Below, in pieces: positions 1-11,605 of a stretch of 64,000 nt of DNA. The notes beneath the pieces were generated by a model. It was given only the letters and a program-made list of their open reading frames with translations, was not told where the DNA came from and did no database searches. This DNA comes from Symsagittifera roscoffensis. Its lineage: Eukaryota > Xenacoelomorpha > Acoela > Convolutidae. Both the position numbers and the translations under genes were made by a program. Within the stretch, counting starts at the first letter, position 1, and every line of letters begins with the position of its first letter. Location: positions 12,260,517 to 12,324,516 of the forward strand of contig NC_087066.1 of the NCBI RefSeq assembly GCF_963678635.1. Direction: 5' to 3'.

Positions 1-34
1 GAAGTTTTGTGAGTGGAATCCACTTACATTTTTA

Positions 35-492
35 TGCTCGCTCAATCTCCGTAAGTTGGTAAAAAACTTTGAAGTCGAATGCTTTGAATTATAAAGAGTA
101 TTTATCGGCAAAAACTATCGGAAACTCAATAATTTATCATATTTTTGGTCGAGCATAACATCATATAACATCAATTTTCAACTGCCTGTTTTTGGTACGA
201 ATCGGCGCAAGCTAGCCACAAGAACCGGTCGGTAATGTCCTTGAGACAAATTGCTCTTTTTGGCGGTCAGTCTTAATCAAGGCTGAACCGAATTTAGCAC
301 CAAAAAACAGTTAAAATATGATATAACCCCCGTTTTTAGTATATTAATACATGGGCAGGTGGGGGACTCGAACCTACGTCAACTGTTATGTTACGTTGCT
401 TTGTCTTAGTCCACTTGGCCAACTGTGCTTATTTTGTATGCATCTATACTCTTGTTTTATATGCATCTTTACTCATTATTTGCATTGCAACA
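35..492 (-). repeat. 3' LTR of the BEL/Pao element
   Basis: This copy lies downstream of the coding region in the element's minus-strand orientation. On the minus strand it starts TGTTGCAATG, immediately after a polypurine tract, and ends CGAGCA. It aligns end to end with 9242-9699. Confidence 0.93.
352..430 (-). other. tRNA-like block inside the 3' LTR
   Basis: On the minus strand there is an A-box-like TGGCCAAGTGG (411-421) and, 36 bases on, a perfect B box GGTTCGAGTCC (364-374). The order resembles a leucine or serine tRNA. The acceptor stem does not pair convincingly and the T stem is imperfect, so this is a tRNA-derived sequence rather than a functional tRNA gene. It is also present in the other LTR and so belongs to the element. 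Confidence 0.7.
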
Positions 493-1050
493 TCCTCCCC
501 CCTGAAGAAGGAGGAACAGGAGCGAGCTTAACGGTCGTCCGCGTGACTTCACAGGTTGCGGTCCTGACAAGGGCGGATCGGGCGCAACCATCCTGTTCGT
601 AGTTTAGCTTGACGATTCGGGCGAGAGGGTAGTACCCACGCGGACTGTCTGGCTCAATCACCCACACGAGGTCGCCTGTTTTACGTGTGAAGTCAGAATG
701 AGTGTGCCACTTGACGCGTTCATACAGCGAGGGAACATATTCTCGAAGCCAACGAGACCAAGTCGCGTTAGCATATGACTGCGCTCGCACGTACCTTTTC
801 TTGTGATCGAAGTGCTCCCCGGGTAAAAGCGAAGGAAAGCTTGTGGCATGTTGTCCAAGCAAAAAATGGTTTGGGGGTTAACGCTTCTAACTCACGTGAA
901 TCAGTACTAACGGGAGTGATTGGCCTCGAATTCAAAGCCTGCTCAACTAAGCAGAGTGTTGTTCCTAACACCTCTTCAGTGACTCGCCTACTGCCTAGGA
1001 TATCGTACAGCACGCGCTTCACGCTTCGGACGAGGCGTTCCCAGGAGCCG
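476..1050 (-). pseudogene. BEL/Pao integrase C-terminus and DUF5641-like region (broken)
   Basis: Three overlapping minus-strand frames carry the end of the integrase (WERLVRSV, with the catalytic Glu, at about 1050), the stretch with NSRPITPVS, and then the DUF5641-like tail with GDLVWVIEPDSPRG. This tail closes Pao-type pol proteins. At least two frameshifts (near 1045 and near 860) break the reading. The frame ends at a stop just inside the LTR (476-478), which is a usual arrangement. Confidence 0.85.
493..502 (-). other. Polypurine tract
   Basis: The minus strand reads GGGGGGAGGA directly before the TG of the 3' LTR. This is the expected place and composition for the plus-strand DNA primer of an LTR retrotransposon. 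Confidence 0.85.
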
Positions 1051-2290
1051 CCATGATGGGGTGCGCCTGGCGGGTTAAATTTTCAAGTAACACCTTTGTG
1101 TGCAAAAGGGTCGGAGCCATGCCATTCCAGCTATTGATGCAGGCAAGTAATTCCTTTTCCGCACCAACGAAGTTCGTGCCGTTATCCGACCAGATTGTGC
1201 TTGGCGTACCACGACGCGCAATGAACCGTTCAATGCCCATGACACAAAAACTGGTGACCAGAGATGGCACAATCTCAAGGTGTACAGCCCTGGTGGTGAG
1301 GCAAGTAAGAAGAACCGGAACGTAAAGCGGTCCAAAGTAATCCACATCCGTATGATTGAAGGGTGGTTGCTCGTATCCGAGACGTTCGACAGGTAAATCT
1401 GACATAATAGGCTGGATGGTACTTGCTTTGCGCTTACGGCATGTTACACATTGATTTTCGATAGACCGAAGTAGTCGCCGCAACCCAAGTATTGCATATA
1501 TCATATTTAAAACGGAGCGCATGTAATCTAAACCTTGATGGAAATGCTTGTGGTGGAGGCTGCGGGCCAACAAACGAACTAGGGTATGTCGGGCTTCGAG
1601 TATTATTGGGTGCTTAGTATCAAACTCGGTATTCACTAAGCGCACAATCCGTCCGGTGGAACGAATGATACCAGCGGGACCGATAAATGGCGAGTATGTG
1701 GCAATTTTACTACTATTTTTAATAGGTTTGCCAGCGGTGAGTGTTTTCATGTCAACGGGGAAGAATTCCATCTGAGCAAGTTGAATCAATTTGTTTTCTG
1801 CAATGTCAAGTTCAGTGGGGTCGGTGATTCGTAAGTCCTTACCACAAAAATGCTTATGTGAAGGCAGCTTCCTCAACATAAAAGCGACTACTCTTTTATA
1901 TCTTGTAAAGGAACTGAACCTTTCCCAATTGAACCCGTGTTTGGGATGTTTGATGGATGTGACATCGGTGACGAAGGAAGATGATGTCTCCAAGCAATTA
2001 TAAACATCACAAGAAGTACCCTTCAAACGAATTTGATTGATTACACGTTCGTCGGGTATAAACGGCCAATCAGTAGTCCTGAGAATGTTCGGACCAATAA
2101 CCCAGCTGCTATCCTTGAGGGCTTCCGAAGAAATCCCCCGCGTACCGGTATCAGCTGGATTATCGCCGCTCAGAACATGGTGCCACTCATCAATAGTGGT
2201 CGATTCGAGGATTTCGCCGACACGATTAGCGACGAATACAGGTAATTTTTCAGTGGAGTACTGTTGTACTATTTGTCCACATGTAGACAT
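1019..2290 (-). pseudogene. BEL/Pao RNase H end and integrase
   Basis: This is an open stretch of 423 codons. The N-terminal third has the GDNPADTGTRG motif that ends Pao RNase H. The middle has an integrase zinc-binding HHCC pattern (HKHFH then CVTC). The DDE core follows: the first Asp in VDYFGPLY and the second in SDNGTNFVGAEKELL. The third catalytic residue (Glu of WERLVR) falls in another frame because of a shift near 1050. The family role is strand transfer of element cDNA into host DNA. The single uninterrupted frame makes this the best-preserved part of pol. Confidence 0.9.
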
Positions 2291-2510
2291 GATTAATAGA
2301 GACGGTAAGGGTGGTCAGTATATCATCTTTTAGTCGCGTGGCGAGCAGAGCAACTTGAAGCTCTAGCTTCGGTATAGATAGCGCTTTCATGGGCGCAACG
2401 CGAGCTTTACCAAATATGAAGGATATTTGAGTTTTGTGCAAGCTCGAGAGTCGCGCACGCAGAAATCCAACCGCACAGAAAACGTCCTGCAATCTATCAC
2501 CAAACATGTG
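2250..2510 (-). pseudogene. BEL/Pao RNase H domain (mutated)
   Basis: The minus strand encodes a Pao RNase H segment with FGKARVAPMKALSIPKLELQ and NHVYMWTNSTTVL. In the family the latter normally reads TDSTTVL, so the acidic residue is Asn here. The first acidic motif (normally DAS) is also altered, to DRL. Both changes would abolish metal binding. The piece is separated by stops or shifts from the RT upstream and from the integrase frame downstream. Confidence 0.82.
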
Positions 2511-2519
2511 GAGCTCAAT

Positions 2520-3931
2520 TTAATCAACAGGCTCTGTGAAGTAACTACGGGGAATAGTCAATTGGCCTAAGAGAGGGAGACCGGAGTGCCACTCGAGAAA
2601 CTTATCTCTTAAGTCTTCTGGCAGTTTGTCGTCCCAACTTTGACCACTGATTTTCCAAATATCTTTTAGTAAAAGACGGGCCCTAACTGTGTATGGAGCT
2701 ACTAACCCAACAGGGTCAAACACAGAAGAGACGAAACTCAAGACGGTTCGTTGAGTTACTGCTTTATCGAGAGGACGATCCACGCCTCTGCTAACAACCA
2801 ATGTGTCTTTCACATGGTCCCACTTAAGACCTAAGACGTGTGATGATTGTTCGGCACCGTTACATATTTTCTTTGATGGGTGAAGACGAGGTTTCGGATT
2901 CCTCGGGGTTCATTGCTGAAGTGATTTCATCAGCATTACTGACAAATTTAGTCAAATTAAATCCTCCCAATTTTAGTAAGGAAACCAAATCGCGACTAAT
3001 TTTAATTACATGGGTAACGTTCTCGAATGAATCCAAGTAATCGTCCATGTAAAATTTTTCATTTACGACTGAGGCGGCCTCAGAGTATATGGACATATTA
3101 TCAGTTGCTGTTTTTCGCAACGCGAAATTGGCGCACGTAGCTGAATCCCGTGCGCCGAATATATGGCGAGTGTACTGATAACTACCACATCGGAAATGGT
3201 ATCCTCCCGCCACAAAAAAAGGAGCAAAATTTGATCGCGGACAAGGACTCCTACCTGGAGGAACATACCCTCTATATCCGCGGAGACGGCGTGTTGTGTT
3301 GACGGAATCGCAAAAGTACAAAAATTTAATTTTGGAGTAGGTCCGGACCCACCAATTAGGAATTATTTAAGGATGTGCCGTGAAACTTAGAAGCCCCATT
3401 AAAGACTCGGCGCACCTTACCCGGCTTATTCGGATTTACGACGGGATGGTGTGGAAGATACCACTCGCGATCGGAACGCTTACGTGGATCATGCGGTTCG
3501 ACGGTAACGACATAGCCTTTCCTAATGTCCTCTCTATTTGTTTCTGAGTATCTTTCGCGCAGCTTAGGGTCTTTACTTAACCTTCTCTCCAATGTTTTAA
3601 ATTGGGCGAGTGACGAGTAATAGTTGTTTGGTAGACTGACATTACTATCAATCCAAAGCATAGGCACAATGTATCTTTCGCCATTGTGAACGGTTTCTGA
3701 ATTTAGGACGGATAAAGCATGTTTACCCGCGGCCGAACGGACATCGACTTGTTTGAAAGCACCATACGATTCCAACTCGTACCAGGATTTTATCTGGTCG
3801 GTCAGAGAAGAATCTTCAACAACACACTTGAAACACGGAGAAGTAGAATTAACGGACGGCGGCAACGGACCACTTATGACCCAACCTATCGGTAGGCGAA
3901 CGGAACACGGTGAGTTTTTATCATCTCCCAA
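2520..3931 (-). pseudogene. BEL/Pao reverse transcriptase (broken)
   Basis: Successive minus-strand frames give the RT entry segment (IGWVISGPLPP, then NPNKPGKVRRVFNGAS), palm motif A (DIEGMF, about 3270-3285), the catalytic FYMDDYL (about 3043-3063), and the thumb/Peptidase_A17-like region with SVFDPVGLVAPYT (about 2700-2735). In-frame stops lie near 3356 and 3330, and frame changes near 3260 and 2830. The catalytic YMDD itself is intact. The domain copies element RNA into DNA. Confidence 0.9.
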
Positions 3932-4890
3932 GTAGTCGTAGTAGCGTGGTAGTAGTCTTGTCCGATAATAACTTCAACGTCCTCATAATTATATCGAGTG
4001 GGCTTAATAGGTGCTAATTGCGGATATTTATTCTGCAAATCAGCAATATTGATTAATTCGGAACCAATCCGAATATTGTCTTTAACATATGCACAGAGAG
4101 AAAATACGAAATCACTATTATTCGGCTCGGAGGAAACTGTAAACTTGACCCTCTGAGTCTCAAAAACGGTGGTTGAATTGAAACCACTAATTGACAAGTT
4201 AACGGGCTCCCCTACTAAGCCGAGACGGTTTACGAGTGACGAAGACACCCAGGAGTGAGTCGATGCACTATCACAAAGAATCAACGTCAGGAGACTGGTT
4301 ACATCCGAGGATACACCGATTGTTGCAATTGGCAACAACCCTTTAGAAGATTCAATGTCATGTACATCACTAACAGCGGTATGGGTGGAAGTGTTTGTAT
4401 TCTCCTTGGATTTGTTTGTTCCAGCCTTATTGGAGACATTTGAATTTTCGTTCCGAGGAAATATTTTTTCGGCTCCATGGAGCAAGACATTATGTGTGCT
4501 ATCACACTCTGGCTTCGGGCACTTTTTTGCTCTAGAACATTGCCGGAAACTATGATTGCCATTGAGGCAAGCGAAGCAAAGTTTCTGTTCAGCCAGGTAT
4601 TTTGCTCGCTGAGTAGCGTTCTTTTCCTTAAAAACAGCACAATTCCACAATGCATGACTACCCTTACACAGAATGCCCGGCGGAAACTTAGACTTATCCT
4701 GAGCCTTACTAGTTACCTGGCTATTGGCTATAAAAACTTTGGTTGTCTTTGGTTTAACTGGTTCCTCATTTTTGGCCTTAGAGTTGAGTAAACGTAATCT
4801 TTCATGCCCCTCTGCCTTTTCTTTCAACCATTTGTTAAAGTCTAAGAGTGTTGGTCGCTGCCAATTATGTCTAACAGTATGCTTGATCAA
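3886..4890 (-). pseudogene. BEL/Pao zinc knuckle and aspartic protease (DUF1758-like)
   Basis: This open stretch of 334 codons begins in the C-terminal gag region (WQRPTLLDFNKWLKEKAEGH). It has a CCHC-type knuckle (CFACLNGNHSFRQC, plus a further Cys/His pair), then the retropepsin-like segment LILCDSASTHSWVSSSL, where DSAS stands for the usual D-S/T-G. It closes with VEVIIGQDYYHA, a typical Pao protease end. The linkage to RT is lost through a one-base shift near 3935. Confidence 0.87.
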
Positions 4891-5330
4891 ACCTCCTTGA
4901 GGTTAGGCGGAAGTTTACTAACAGCTTGGTTTAACAGGTTAACACTCTTTAGATCATCGTTGAAAGACAATGATTTGAAAACTGCTACGAGACCAGATAT
5001 GGCAGAGGAGAAACTAATGACATTTTCCGAATTGTGCATCTTAAGTGGAGGAAAAGTATTCAGCTTATCAAGATGCGCACCAACAATGGCATGTGGTTGC
5101 CCGAACTTCCGTTGCAAGGTGGCCAGTGCATCCTTGTACATAACGCCACTATAACTAAACTCCGCAATTGCGGTTTTTGCTTTGCCTGTGACGAGCGTTT
5201 TTAAGTATGTCAATTTCGTATCATCGGTGAGAACAGCAGAATCAACGGTGGACTTAAACTGACCAAATCATTCGTGCCAGTTTAACGGGTTGCCGTCAAA
5301 CTGGGCTAACTTCCATTCAGGAAGACGATC
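4866..5330 (-). pseudogene. BEL/Pao gag, DUF1759-like domain
   Basis: The minus strand encodes a Pao gag core with TYLKTLVTGKAKTAIAEF, ATLQRKFGQPHAIVGAHL and LLNQAVSKLPPNLKEV. It is open from 5213 to 4887. Upstream the same frame continues back to about 5330 across a TGA where the family has Trp (the W of the WHEWF motif). It ends in another TGA at an expected Trp. Gag forms the particle that packages the element RNA. Confidence 0.85.
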
Positions 5331-5378
5331 TTTGCGGCTATGCATCAATAATTCCGCCAATTAACGAGCGGAGAGAGG

Positions 5379-5790
5379 TCAATCCGATGAACAACCTTGG
5401 TTCGGATAAGTGGAAGACGGTGCGTAGTCTTCTTTGACTGGCTGATAACCAGTATTAGTATGATTGACAAAATGCGGAACATGTTGTGGATGAACTGGGG
5501 GAGTATTAAAATACACAGTCCCACCACTAGTATACGGAGCGGCGGTGTTACACGATGGGACAACAGTTGTCACATTAGAAAAAATGTTTCCAGCATTACA
5601 ACACTGAGCAGGCGTGACGATTGGAGTTGTAGCTGCCAATCGCCATAAGTTTGCATCACTTGTGTAGTAGTCGTTGATATTAGGTGACACAGTATGCGGA
5701 ACAAAGGGAAGATTATGTTGCGTCTGGACTGGCGCTGCATGCCAAAATAGGTGCCAAAAGGAAAACCGGCGTTGGGTTTGCTCCAGAAGA
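5379..5790 (-). pseudogene. gag Pro/Thr-rich linker, shifted frame
   Basis: This is a minus-strand continuation of the gag linker after a frameshift near 5770. It is rich in Pro, Thr, Asn and Tyr, with no domain, and stops at 5379-5381 before the DUF1759 region. Low-complexity linkers of this kind occupy this place in Pao gag proteins. Confidence 0.6.
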
Positions 5791-7092
5791 TGAGAAGCCA
5801 CCACCAGCAAATGCAGTTGACAAAGAAACAAAACCAGAACCGGGTTGTGCCGGTAACATTGGGACAGGTAATGATTCCGGTTGCGCGATGGCAAAACTAC
5901 CATTAGTTATGTTTGAACTCATGGTCTGTAAAGGAACAGCAGACGGTGGTGGTAACACGTGTGCACTAGAATGCATATTGTTAACTGGGAAGGGAACAGG
6001 AGCTTGCAATGGCAAAAGGCTTGCACTGCCAAATTGAGGCATAGCCCGATGTCCATAACTATGGATTCCAGGGTCACTCAATGCTGTGTGCTCATGGTTA
6101 TGACTATTACTGGTGTGAATTGCATGAGCGAGGATGGCGGAAGTCGTCGGTCCTGACGAAATGGGTACAGGAGTGAAGGCCAGCAAACCTGGCGCAATAA
6201 CAACGTCAGGAGGTGCCTGTGAACTAACAGAGTCTACCCAATCATTTGTCCGATCGGTTGCTACTTTTGAAATAGGTTGACTTACTCCTGTCGAGATACT
6301 TTCCGCTACCTTTTCGCTAACCTCAGATGAACTGTCCTCAAGTTCAAACGCTTTCAGTTCCATTTCAATTAGTTGCTTTTTATGATTTTCAGCCAATTGC
6401 TCTTGTTCCAGCTTACTTTGTTTGAACTTAAGACGGTTCTCTTGCTCTTTAAGTCTTAAAGATACTTGATACTGCCTTTCCAGCTCCTCGTGGCATCGTT
6501 TTACTAAAGCTAATTCATGCCGTTTCTCACTTGATGACATAGTGCGAACAGTCGACGTATGACGAGTGGAAGCCGATTTATCAGACTTATGAGAGTCAAG
6601 CTCTCTACTATCCTTAAACTTATTAGAGACCTTAGACCTGTTTTCAGATACTCGTGCTTCTAAATCTCGTGTTTTGTGCGAGCGTGAGGATGTCTCAGAC
6701 CTAGTTTGTTGTAAAGATCCCTTGCTCCCTGTAATGCCGGCTGCTGGAAATGACGAAGGTTCAAGGCTCATCTTGTAACTTTGAGCTTCATGCATTATTT
6801 TATCGTTCATTTCGGTTACTTTCTTAAGCCAAAGGTCTTGCTGAGCAATAATTTTTTCAGGGTTTTCCGTTTTTCCCGCTAACCTAATTAATTGCTCATT
6901 GACTTCGACAGCTTTTTCCAACGCAATTTTGCATTTGTAAACAGCATTATCAATTTTTGTGGTGCGACTATTATTCTCAATGTAATCAAGTAACAATGAG
7001 TGACCTTTAAGCAGCTCATTTTCTAGTTTTAGACGGGTTACAAATAACTTGCGTATCTTACTTTGGAGTTTTTTGTCCATGTTTTTCACCAA
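5713..7092 (-). pseudogene. BEL/Pao gag N-terminal coiled-coil region
   Basis: This 459-codon open frame starts with ATG at 7090-7092. Residues 1-120 are highly charged and helical. Residues 200-250 (KRHEL.. to ..LEQEQLAENHKKQLIEMEL) look like a long coiled coil. The remainder is a Ser/Pro/Ala/His-rich linker. No catalytic motif is present. Its position, as first ORF after the leader and before the DUF1759 domain, identifies it as the start of gag. The frame is lost by a shift near 5770. Confidence 0.8.
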
Positions 7093-9218
7093 TTGACAAT
7101 AATATACGGATGGTCACTTATAGAAAACAATCAATAGAATGAGATACTGTTCTGTTACGTAATTAAATTTGCATTATTAAATCAACATTAGCTTACAAGA
7201 CGGGGGAACTTGACGTCTCAAAGCTTCTGCCTGAAGCCTATTTTTTATAGCTTTCCGAGCTTTGAGGGGTAAGCGGTTCCGCTTCTTACGTGTCTTACGG
7301 ATGTTAAGATTAGCGCTATAACGCCTTAGAAGGAGGAGAGTCTTTAACACAAGGGAAGGAGGCTGGTGAAGCTCTTTGTACTTCTCAATTGGTACCTGGT
7401 CCTTAGCCTTACGCTTAGAGATAAAGTCTTTAACGACGTTCAGAACGAGAATACCTGTTGAACATATAAACTTTCCTCTATATCCTCGGTTCCGTTCCGT
7501 CTACAGTATACGATCGCACAAATGTTTGCGGTTATTGTTACTGCGGTGCCTACTTATCGAGTTATTAATGGCGTCGTGCCAAATTACAAGGTCATTACGG
7601 TGAGACAAGTAGTGATGAAGGTAGTACTGTATTGTTTTCTGAGAGTCCCTAGCGTTAAAGTTCAAACTTAAACCTGGCTTTGTAAAGCAAGTATCTTTGA
7701 CGCGCTTCTGGGACGGAGCGGGAAGTTTTCGGAGCGCGTGCTCCAAGGAACTAGCTCCTAGAAGGAATACCATATACTTAAGGGACCTATGCGACGGCTT
7801 CGTTACTCTTAAGTACCAATGGGGTTGGAAAATTAAGTAGGTCGGTTGAACTCCAACAACAGTAAACCTGAGGATGAAAGAATTCAACTTAACTCACTTA
7901 ATATCACCGTACCTGACCACTTAACTTTACTGTCACGCAACGAAATCAATAATCGGACGGGCTGAAACGGCTTTGTTTTATTTGAAGCGAACTGGCTTTC
8001 AGTTTCACCCATGGTGAGTGGGGGATCAGGCAAATTGGTTAAGTTCCAACAACACACGCGGAAGAAACCTGAGGATGAAAAAACTCAACTTAATTTGCCT
8101 GATATTTTGCTACCAGACCACTTAACATAAGGTTGGTGTCATCTTACAGCACAGTTTCGCAAAATTCTGGAGACGTTTTGAGGATTTTTTGGCAATTTTT
8201 TACTTTTTTCACAAAATTTTTCAAAAAATTTTGGTCAGCAGGTTCGAGTCATAAACCAATCCAAAATACTAGTAAAGTACCTCTTGTCTATGTTCCGATT
8301 TCACTGATTAATGTTCCGTTTACATATATCCAAAAAATTTTGGTATCGAGAAAAAATGTCAAGTCAGTTTGTCTATGTACCGACTGTAAGATATTTCAGT
8401 TCAACGGAACTGTCGAAAAATTTTGGGTTTTGAGAAAAAATACCGGGGGCTAACTTGCGGGAAATTTTCTAGCATATATGACATCGTATATAAATTTAAA
8501 GCACGAATGGAGAGTTTTAAAAGTTTTGAAAACTTCTTACAGTTTTTAATTGGAGATTGGCGACACCGGCAAAAAATCCAAAACTTCGCGTGTCGAGAAA
8601 CACGCAGCTCAAAAGTCCAAAAGTCAATAATCAGGACACCTGAACAAGCCTCTCCTCCGCCAGTCAGCTCTTTCGCCTGTCTGCTATATCGTCTGTCGGC
8701 TCTTTTGGCCAATCGCCCACTTTCGTCAAGTAAACTGTGTGAAGAGTTTCGGCCAATTCGGTACTCTGACGACTTTCGGCTAAACCGCACAATCTGACGA
8801 TTTTCGGCCAGATGAACAATTTAACAGCTTTCGTCTAAATGCCCACTTTCGGCTTATTAGACACTTTTCGGCCAAACGCCCACTTTCGGCCAATTAGAAA
8901 CTCACGGCCAACCGCTCATTTTCGGCCAATTAGACACTTTTCGGCCAAACGCCCACTTTGACGACTGTCGGTCAACTGAGCACTGTAGTGACTTTCGGCT
9001 ATTTGGACACTCGTGTCTGGGAAACTGTCGCGACCATGTGTCTGTGAAACTGTCCGAGGGAGTGCAGCTGCTATGTAACCCTGTCCGAGAAACTCTCGAG
9101 GGGAACTATCAACGTGGTCCCTTGTCGTTGAAAGAATTCGTTTTGTCGTCTGTCTCTTGTTAATCTTTTGTGAATAACGGTCCCTTGTGACGCAATACTG
9201 AACGCGTGGTACTATCGT
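7093..9218 (-). other. Long untranslated leader of the BEL/Pao element
   Basis: There are about 2.1 kb between the primer binding site and gag with no convincing coding domain. The stretch holds local duplications. A block with AACCTGAGGATGAAA and GACCACTTAAC occurs at about 7850-7930 and again at about 8038-8130. An array of TTCGGCCAA-containing units covers about 8740-9000. Confidence 0.6.
8740..9000. repeat. Degenerate TTCGGCCAA-type tandem array
   Basis: Units of about 20-40 bases built on CACTTTCGGCCAA recur. A 31-base string beginning ATTAGACACTTTTCGG occurs at 8856 and 8929, a local period of 73. It lies in the leader of the retrotransposon. Confidence 0.7.
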
Positions 9219-9236
9219 GTCCCTTGTGGGGCGCCA
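9219..9236 (-). other. Primer binding site, lysine-tRNA type
   Basis: The minus strand reads TGGCGCCCCACAAGGGAC five bases after the 5' LTR. It closely resembles the binding sites complementary to the 3' end of lysine tRNAs (TGGCGCCC...GGGAC). The exact tRNA is an inference. Confidence 0.8.
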
Positions 9237-9241
9237 AAATA

Positions 9242-9699
9242 TGCTCGCTCAATCTCTGTAAGTTGTTAAAAAACTTTGAAGTCGAATGCTTTGAATTATA
9301 AAGAGTATTTATCGGCAAAAACTCTCGGAAACTCAATAATTTATCATATTTTTGGTCAAGCATAACATCATATAACTTCGATTTTCAACTGCCTGTTTTT
9401 GGTACAAATCGGCGCAAACTTAGCCACAACAACAGGTCGGTAATGTCCTTGAGATAAATTGCTTTTTTTGGCGGTCAGTCTTGATCAAGGCTGAACCGAA
9501 TTAGCACCAAAAAACAGTTAAAATAGGATATAACCCCCGTTTTTAGTATATTAATACATGGGCAGGTGGTGGACTCGAACCTACGTCAACTTTTATGTTA
9601 CGTTACTTTGTCTTAGTCCGCTTGGCCAACTGTGCTTATTTTATATTCATCTATACTCTTGTTTTATATGCATCTATACTCTACATTTGCATTGCAACA
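9242..9699 (-). repeat. 5' LTR of the BEL/Pao element
   Basis: This is the partner of 35-492, with the same TG..CA ends. It lies upstream of the primer binding site in the minus orientation. As the 5' LTR it should carry the promoter. Confidence 0.93.
9560..9637 (-). other. tRNA-like block inside the 5' LTR
   Basis: On the minus strand the A box TGGCCAAGCGG (9618-9628) and B box GGTTCGAGTCC (9571-9581) are again about 36 bases apart. The A box here fits the TRGYNNARNNG consensus well, and the B box is perfect. Stem pairing outside the boxes is poor. Confidence 0.7.
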
Positions 9700-11605
9700 A
9701 TTTTGGAACATGTTTAAAGATTTGTCCATAGAATCCAGGAACAAATAGACTCAAAACTGTGCGCCTATCCAGTGGCACAACTTGGCCTCGTAAAAAAACG
9801 TTTTCTAGCTTATTTGGTGCAATATGAACGAATAAACGTTACTCGACGGAAATTTATATTTAAAAAAAACTGTCAAAAAAGTCATTTTTGTAGATTATCA
9901 ACTGCTTCAAACACTTTGAAATTGCTGGTGCTTAATATCAAAATTTTTGCGAGCAAAAATCGACCTGTGATGTTCTGAAGGAACTTGGCGCTGTGAATAA
10001 ACTGCAAACTCAAACATTTTCATGTTTTTTGTAAAATTGCTTGATTCTACTTGACACCAAATTGTGGAAACGTAGCTTTCGAATATCATAACTAGCATTT
10101 TGATCAGCTGATGCAAACACTTGTCGCAGATACGTAAGTAGTTATGTAGGTAGTTAGATAAGTAGTAGATGACTGCATGTGCATTTTTGAATGTCTGAAT
10201 ACAACACAATCAAACTAATTTATGACAGAAACTAGATAATTGTAACTAAAACATGTATTTAAAATTTAAAAATAAATTAAAAACAAATTTATTTTTCATA
10301 CTGTTATTTAAAGCCTTAAACAACACAATCGGACTGTCACATTTTTGCAATTTATAATGGAAACTTTGTGAGATAGTGATAGATGTCTTATTCAATATTG
10401 TTTCAGAGCACATTTTGATTCTCGCTAATATAGGGTATTTGATCCCGACCCAATAATCACTAAGAAATAAAATTAATTTCAAAAAACGATTTAAAAGTTT
10501 GAGTTTTAATTTCTGGTATTTTTTCTACAGATTGAACATAGTCTATTAAATGATCAAAAACTTAAGAAAATGATTTTAAAAAATGATTTATTGGTTTCTG
10601 TTTTTTTCCTGCGCAATGATTGTAGTTTTTGAACAGGCCTATGAGCACTGAAAATAGACGACAGCATTTGATTCGTGCATGAAGAATCTTGCTCTGATAT
10701 GTTAACTTGAGCGCAAACAATTTGTTTTTCCTGTGTTGTCTTCTGAAATATTGAAACCGTCAGCACTGCTCATGTGAATACACGTGAACACTTTTAATGT
10801 GGCTCCTGTTTAGCTCTTGAAACTTGTGCAGAGTTGAGCTCTATAATTTTGTGTATTTTTTTTGTTAAAAGATTATTTTTTACTGTTCATCGTATCATCA
10901 CGTATTCAGCCAATAACTCGTAATAAAACTAGGAAAAATTTGAATAATGGTGGGTGTAAAAGGGTCCCCATCCCCATTAGAATATCTCGGAGAATTCGAA
11001 GTGCTATTCTGGTTTTGTTTCTATTTTTTCAACTTGGAATTCACCAAATTTTTTCTCTTTGGCATCACTTTATTCTTTAATTGGTTGAAAATAGGTCGTA
11101 CAGATTTTCACCCCACCCCACATTGAGAAAACATAACTAGATTCAGAGTAAAAAAAATGGCTATTAGTCGCATTTTAAACCGGCTCTTTCCTAGTTGATT
11201 TGAAAAAAAAACTTGTGCCATTACTTACACTATCAGGATGATGTGGGTTTTCGCATAAATAGAGGTCAGAGAACTGACCCTGGTATATTGTTTACCTCAA
11301 AGCAATGATCGCTCAAACAAAAAATACTGCAAAATTCATCGAAGGAATGTAGTGAAAGTCTGTTCACGTATTCTGGTTGAAAAAGCTTTCAGTATCAAAT
11401 TGTACAAAAACCTAATAGGGGGACTGAAAAAAGCAACACAGCCTCCATCACGGCTTGTTGTACTTTTAGTTTACTTATGAAAAATAAGTAAGCGATTCAG
11501 ATTGCCAACTCAGGGACGCCTGAGGGCTTTTTTTCCTTTCCCCCACCTCACATAAGCATATCATTGGTGTAGTTTTACTGGATTAGGTGTTAAGAACAAA
11601 CAAGA
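9700..11605. other. AT-rich DNA without a recognised gene
   Basis: Only short open frames without recognisable domains, plus A/T homopolymer runs. I see no RNA gene or clear repeat here. Confidence 0.6.

Larger units (their letters stand above)
35..9699 (-). mobile_element. BEL/Pao LTR retrotransposon, full length, decayed
   Basis: Two direct copies of a 458-bp sequence (35-492 and 9242-9699) flank a 9.2-kb interior whose minus strand reads, in order, primer binding site, gag, zinc knuckle, aspartic protease, reverse transcriptase, RNase H, integrase, a C-terminal DUF5641-like region and a polypurine tract. This gene order and the DUF1759/DUF1758/Peptidase_A17/DUF5641 set are those of the BEL/Pao group. 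The LTRs begin TG and end CA. I counted about 26 differences between them, so the insertion is not recent. Every coding domain has at least one stop or frameshift, so the copy cannot encode an active polyprotein. No envelope-like gene is seen. A clear target-site duplication is not visible; both flanks are T-rich (ATTTTTA and ATTTTGG). Confidence 0.95.

Noticed and set aside
352-430. A genuine tRNA-Leu or tRNA-Ser gene.
   Set aside because: A and B boxes are good but the acceptor stem does not pair and the T stem is weak. It is repeated with the LTR, so it is a tRNA-derived part of the element.
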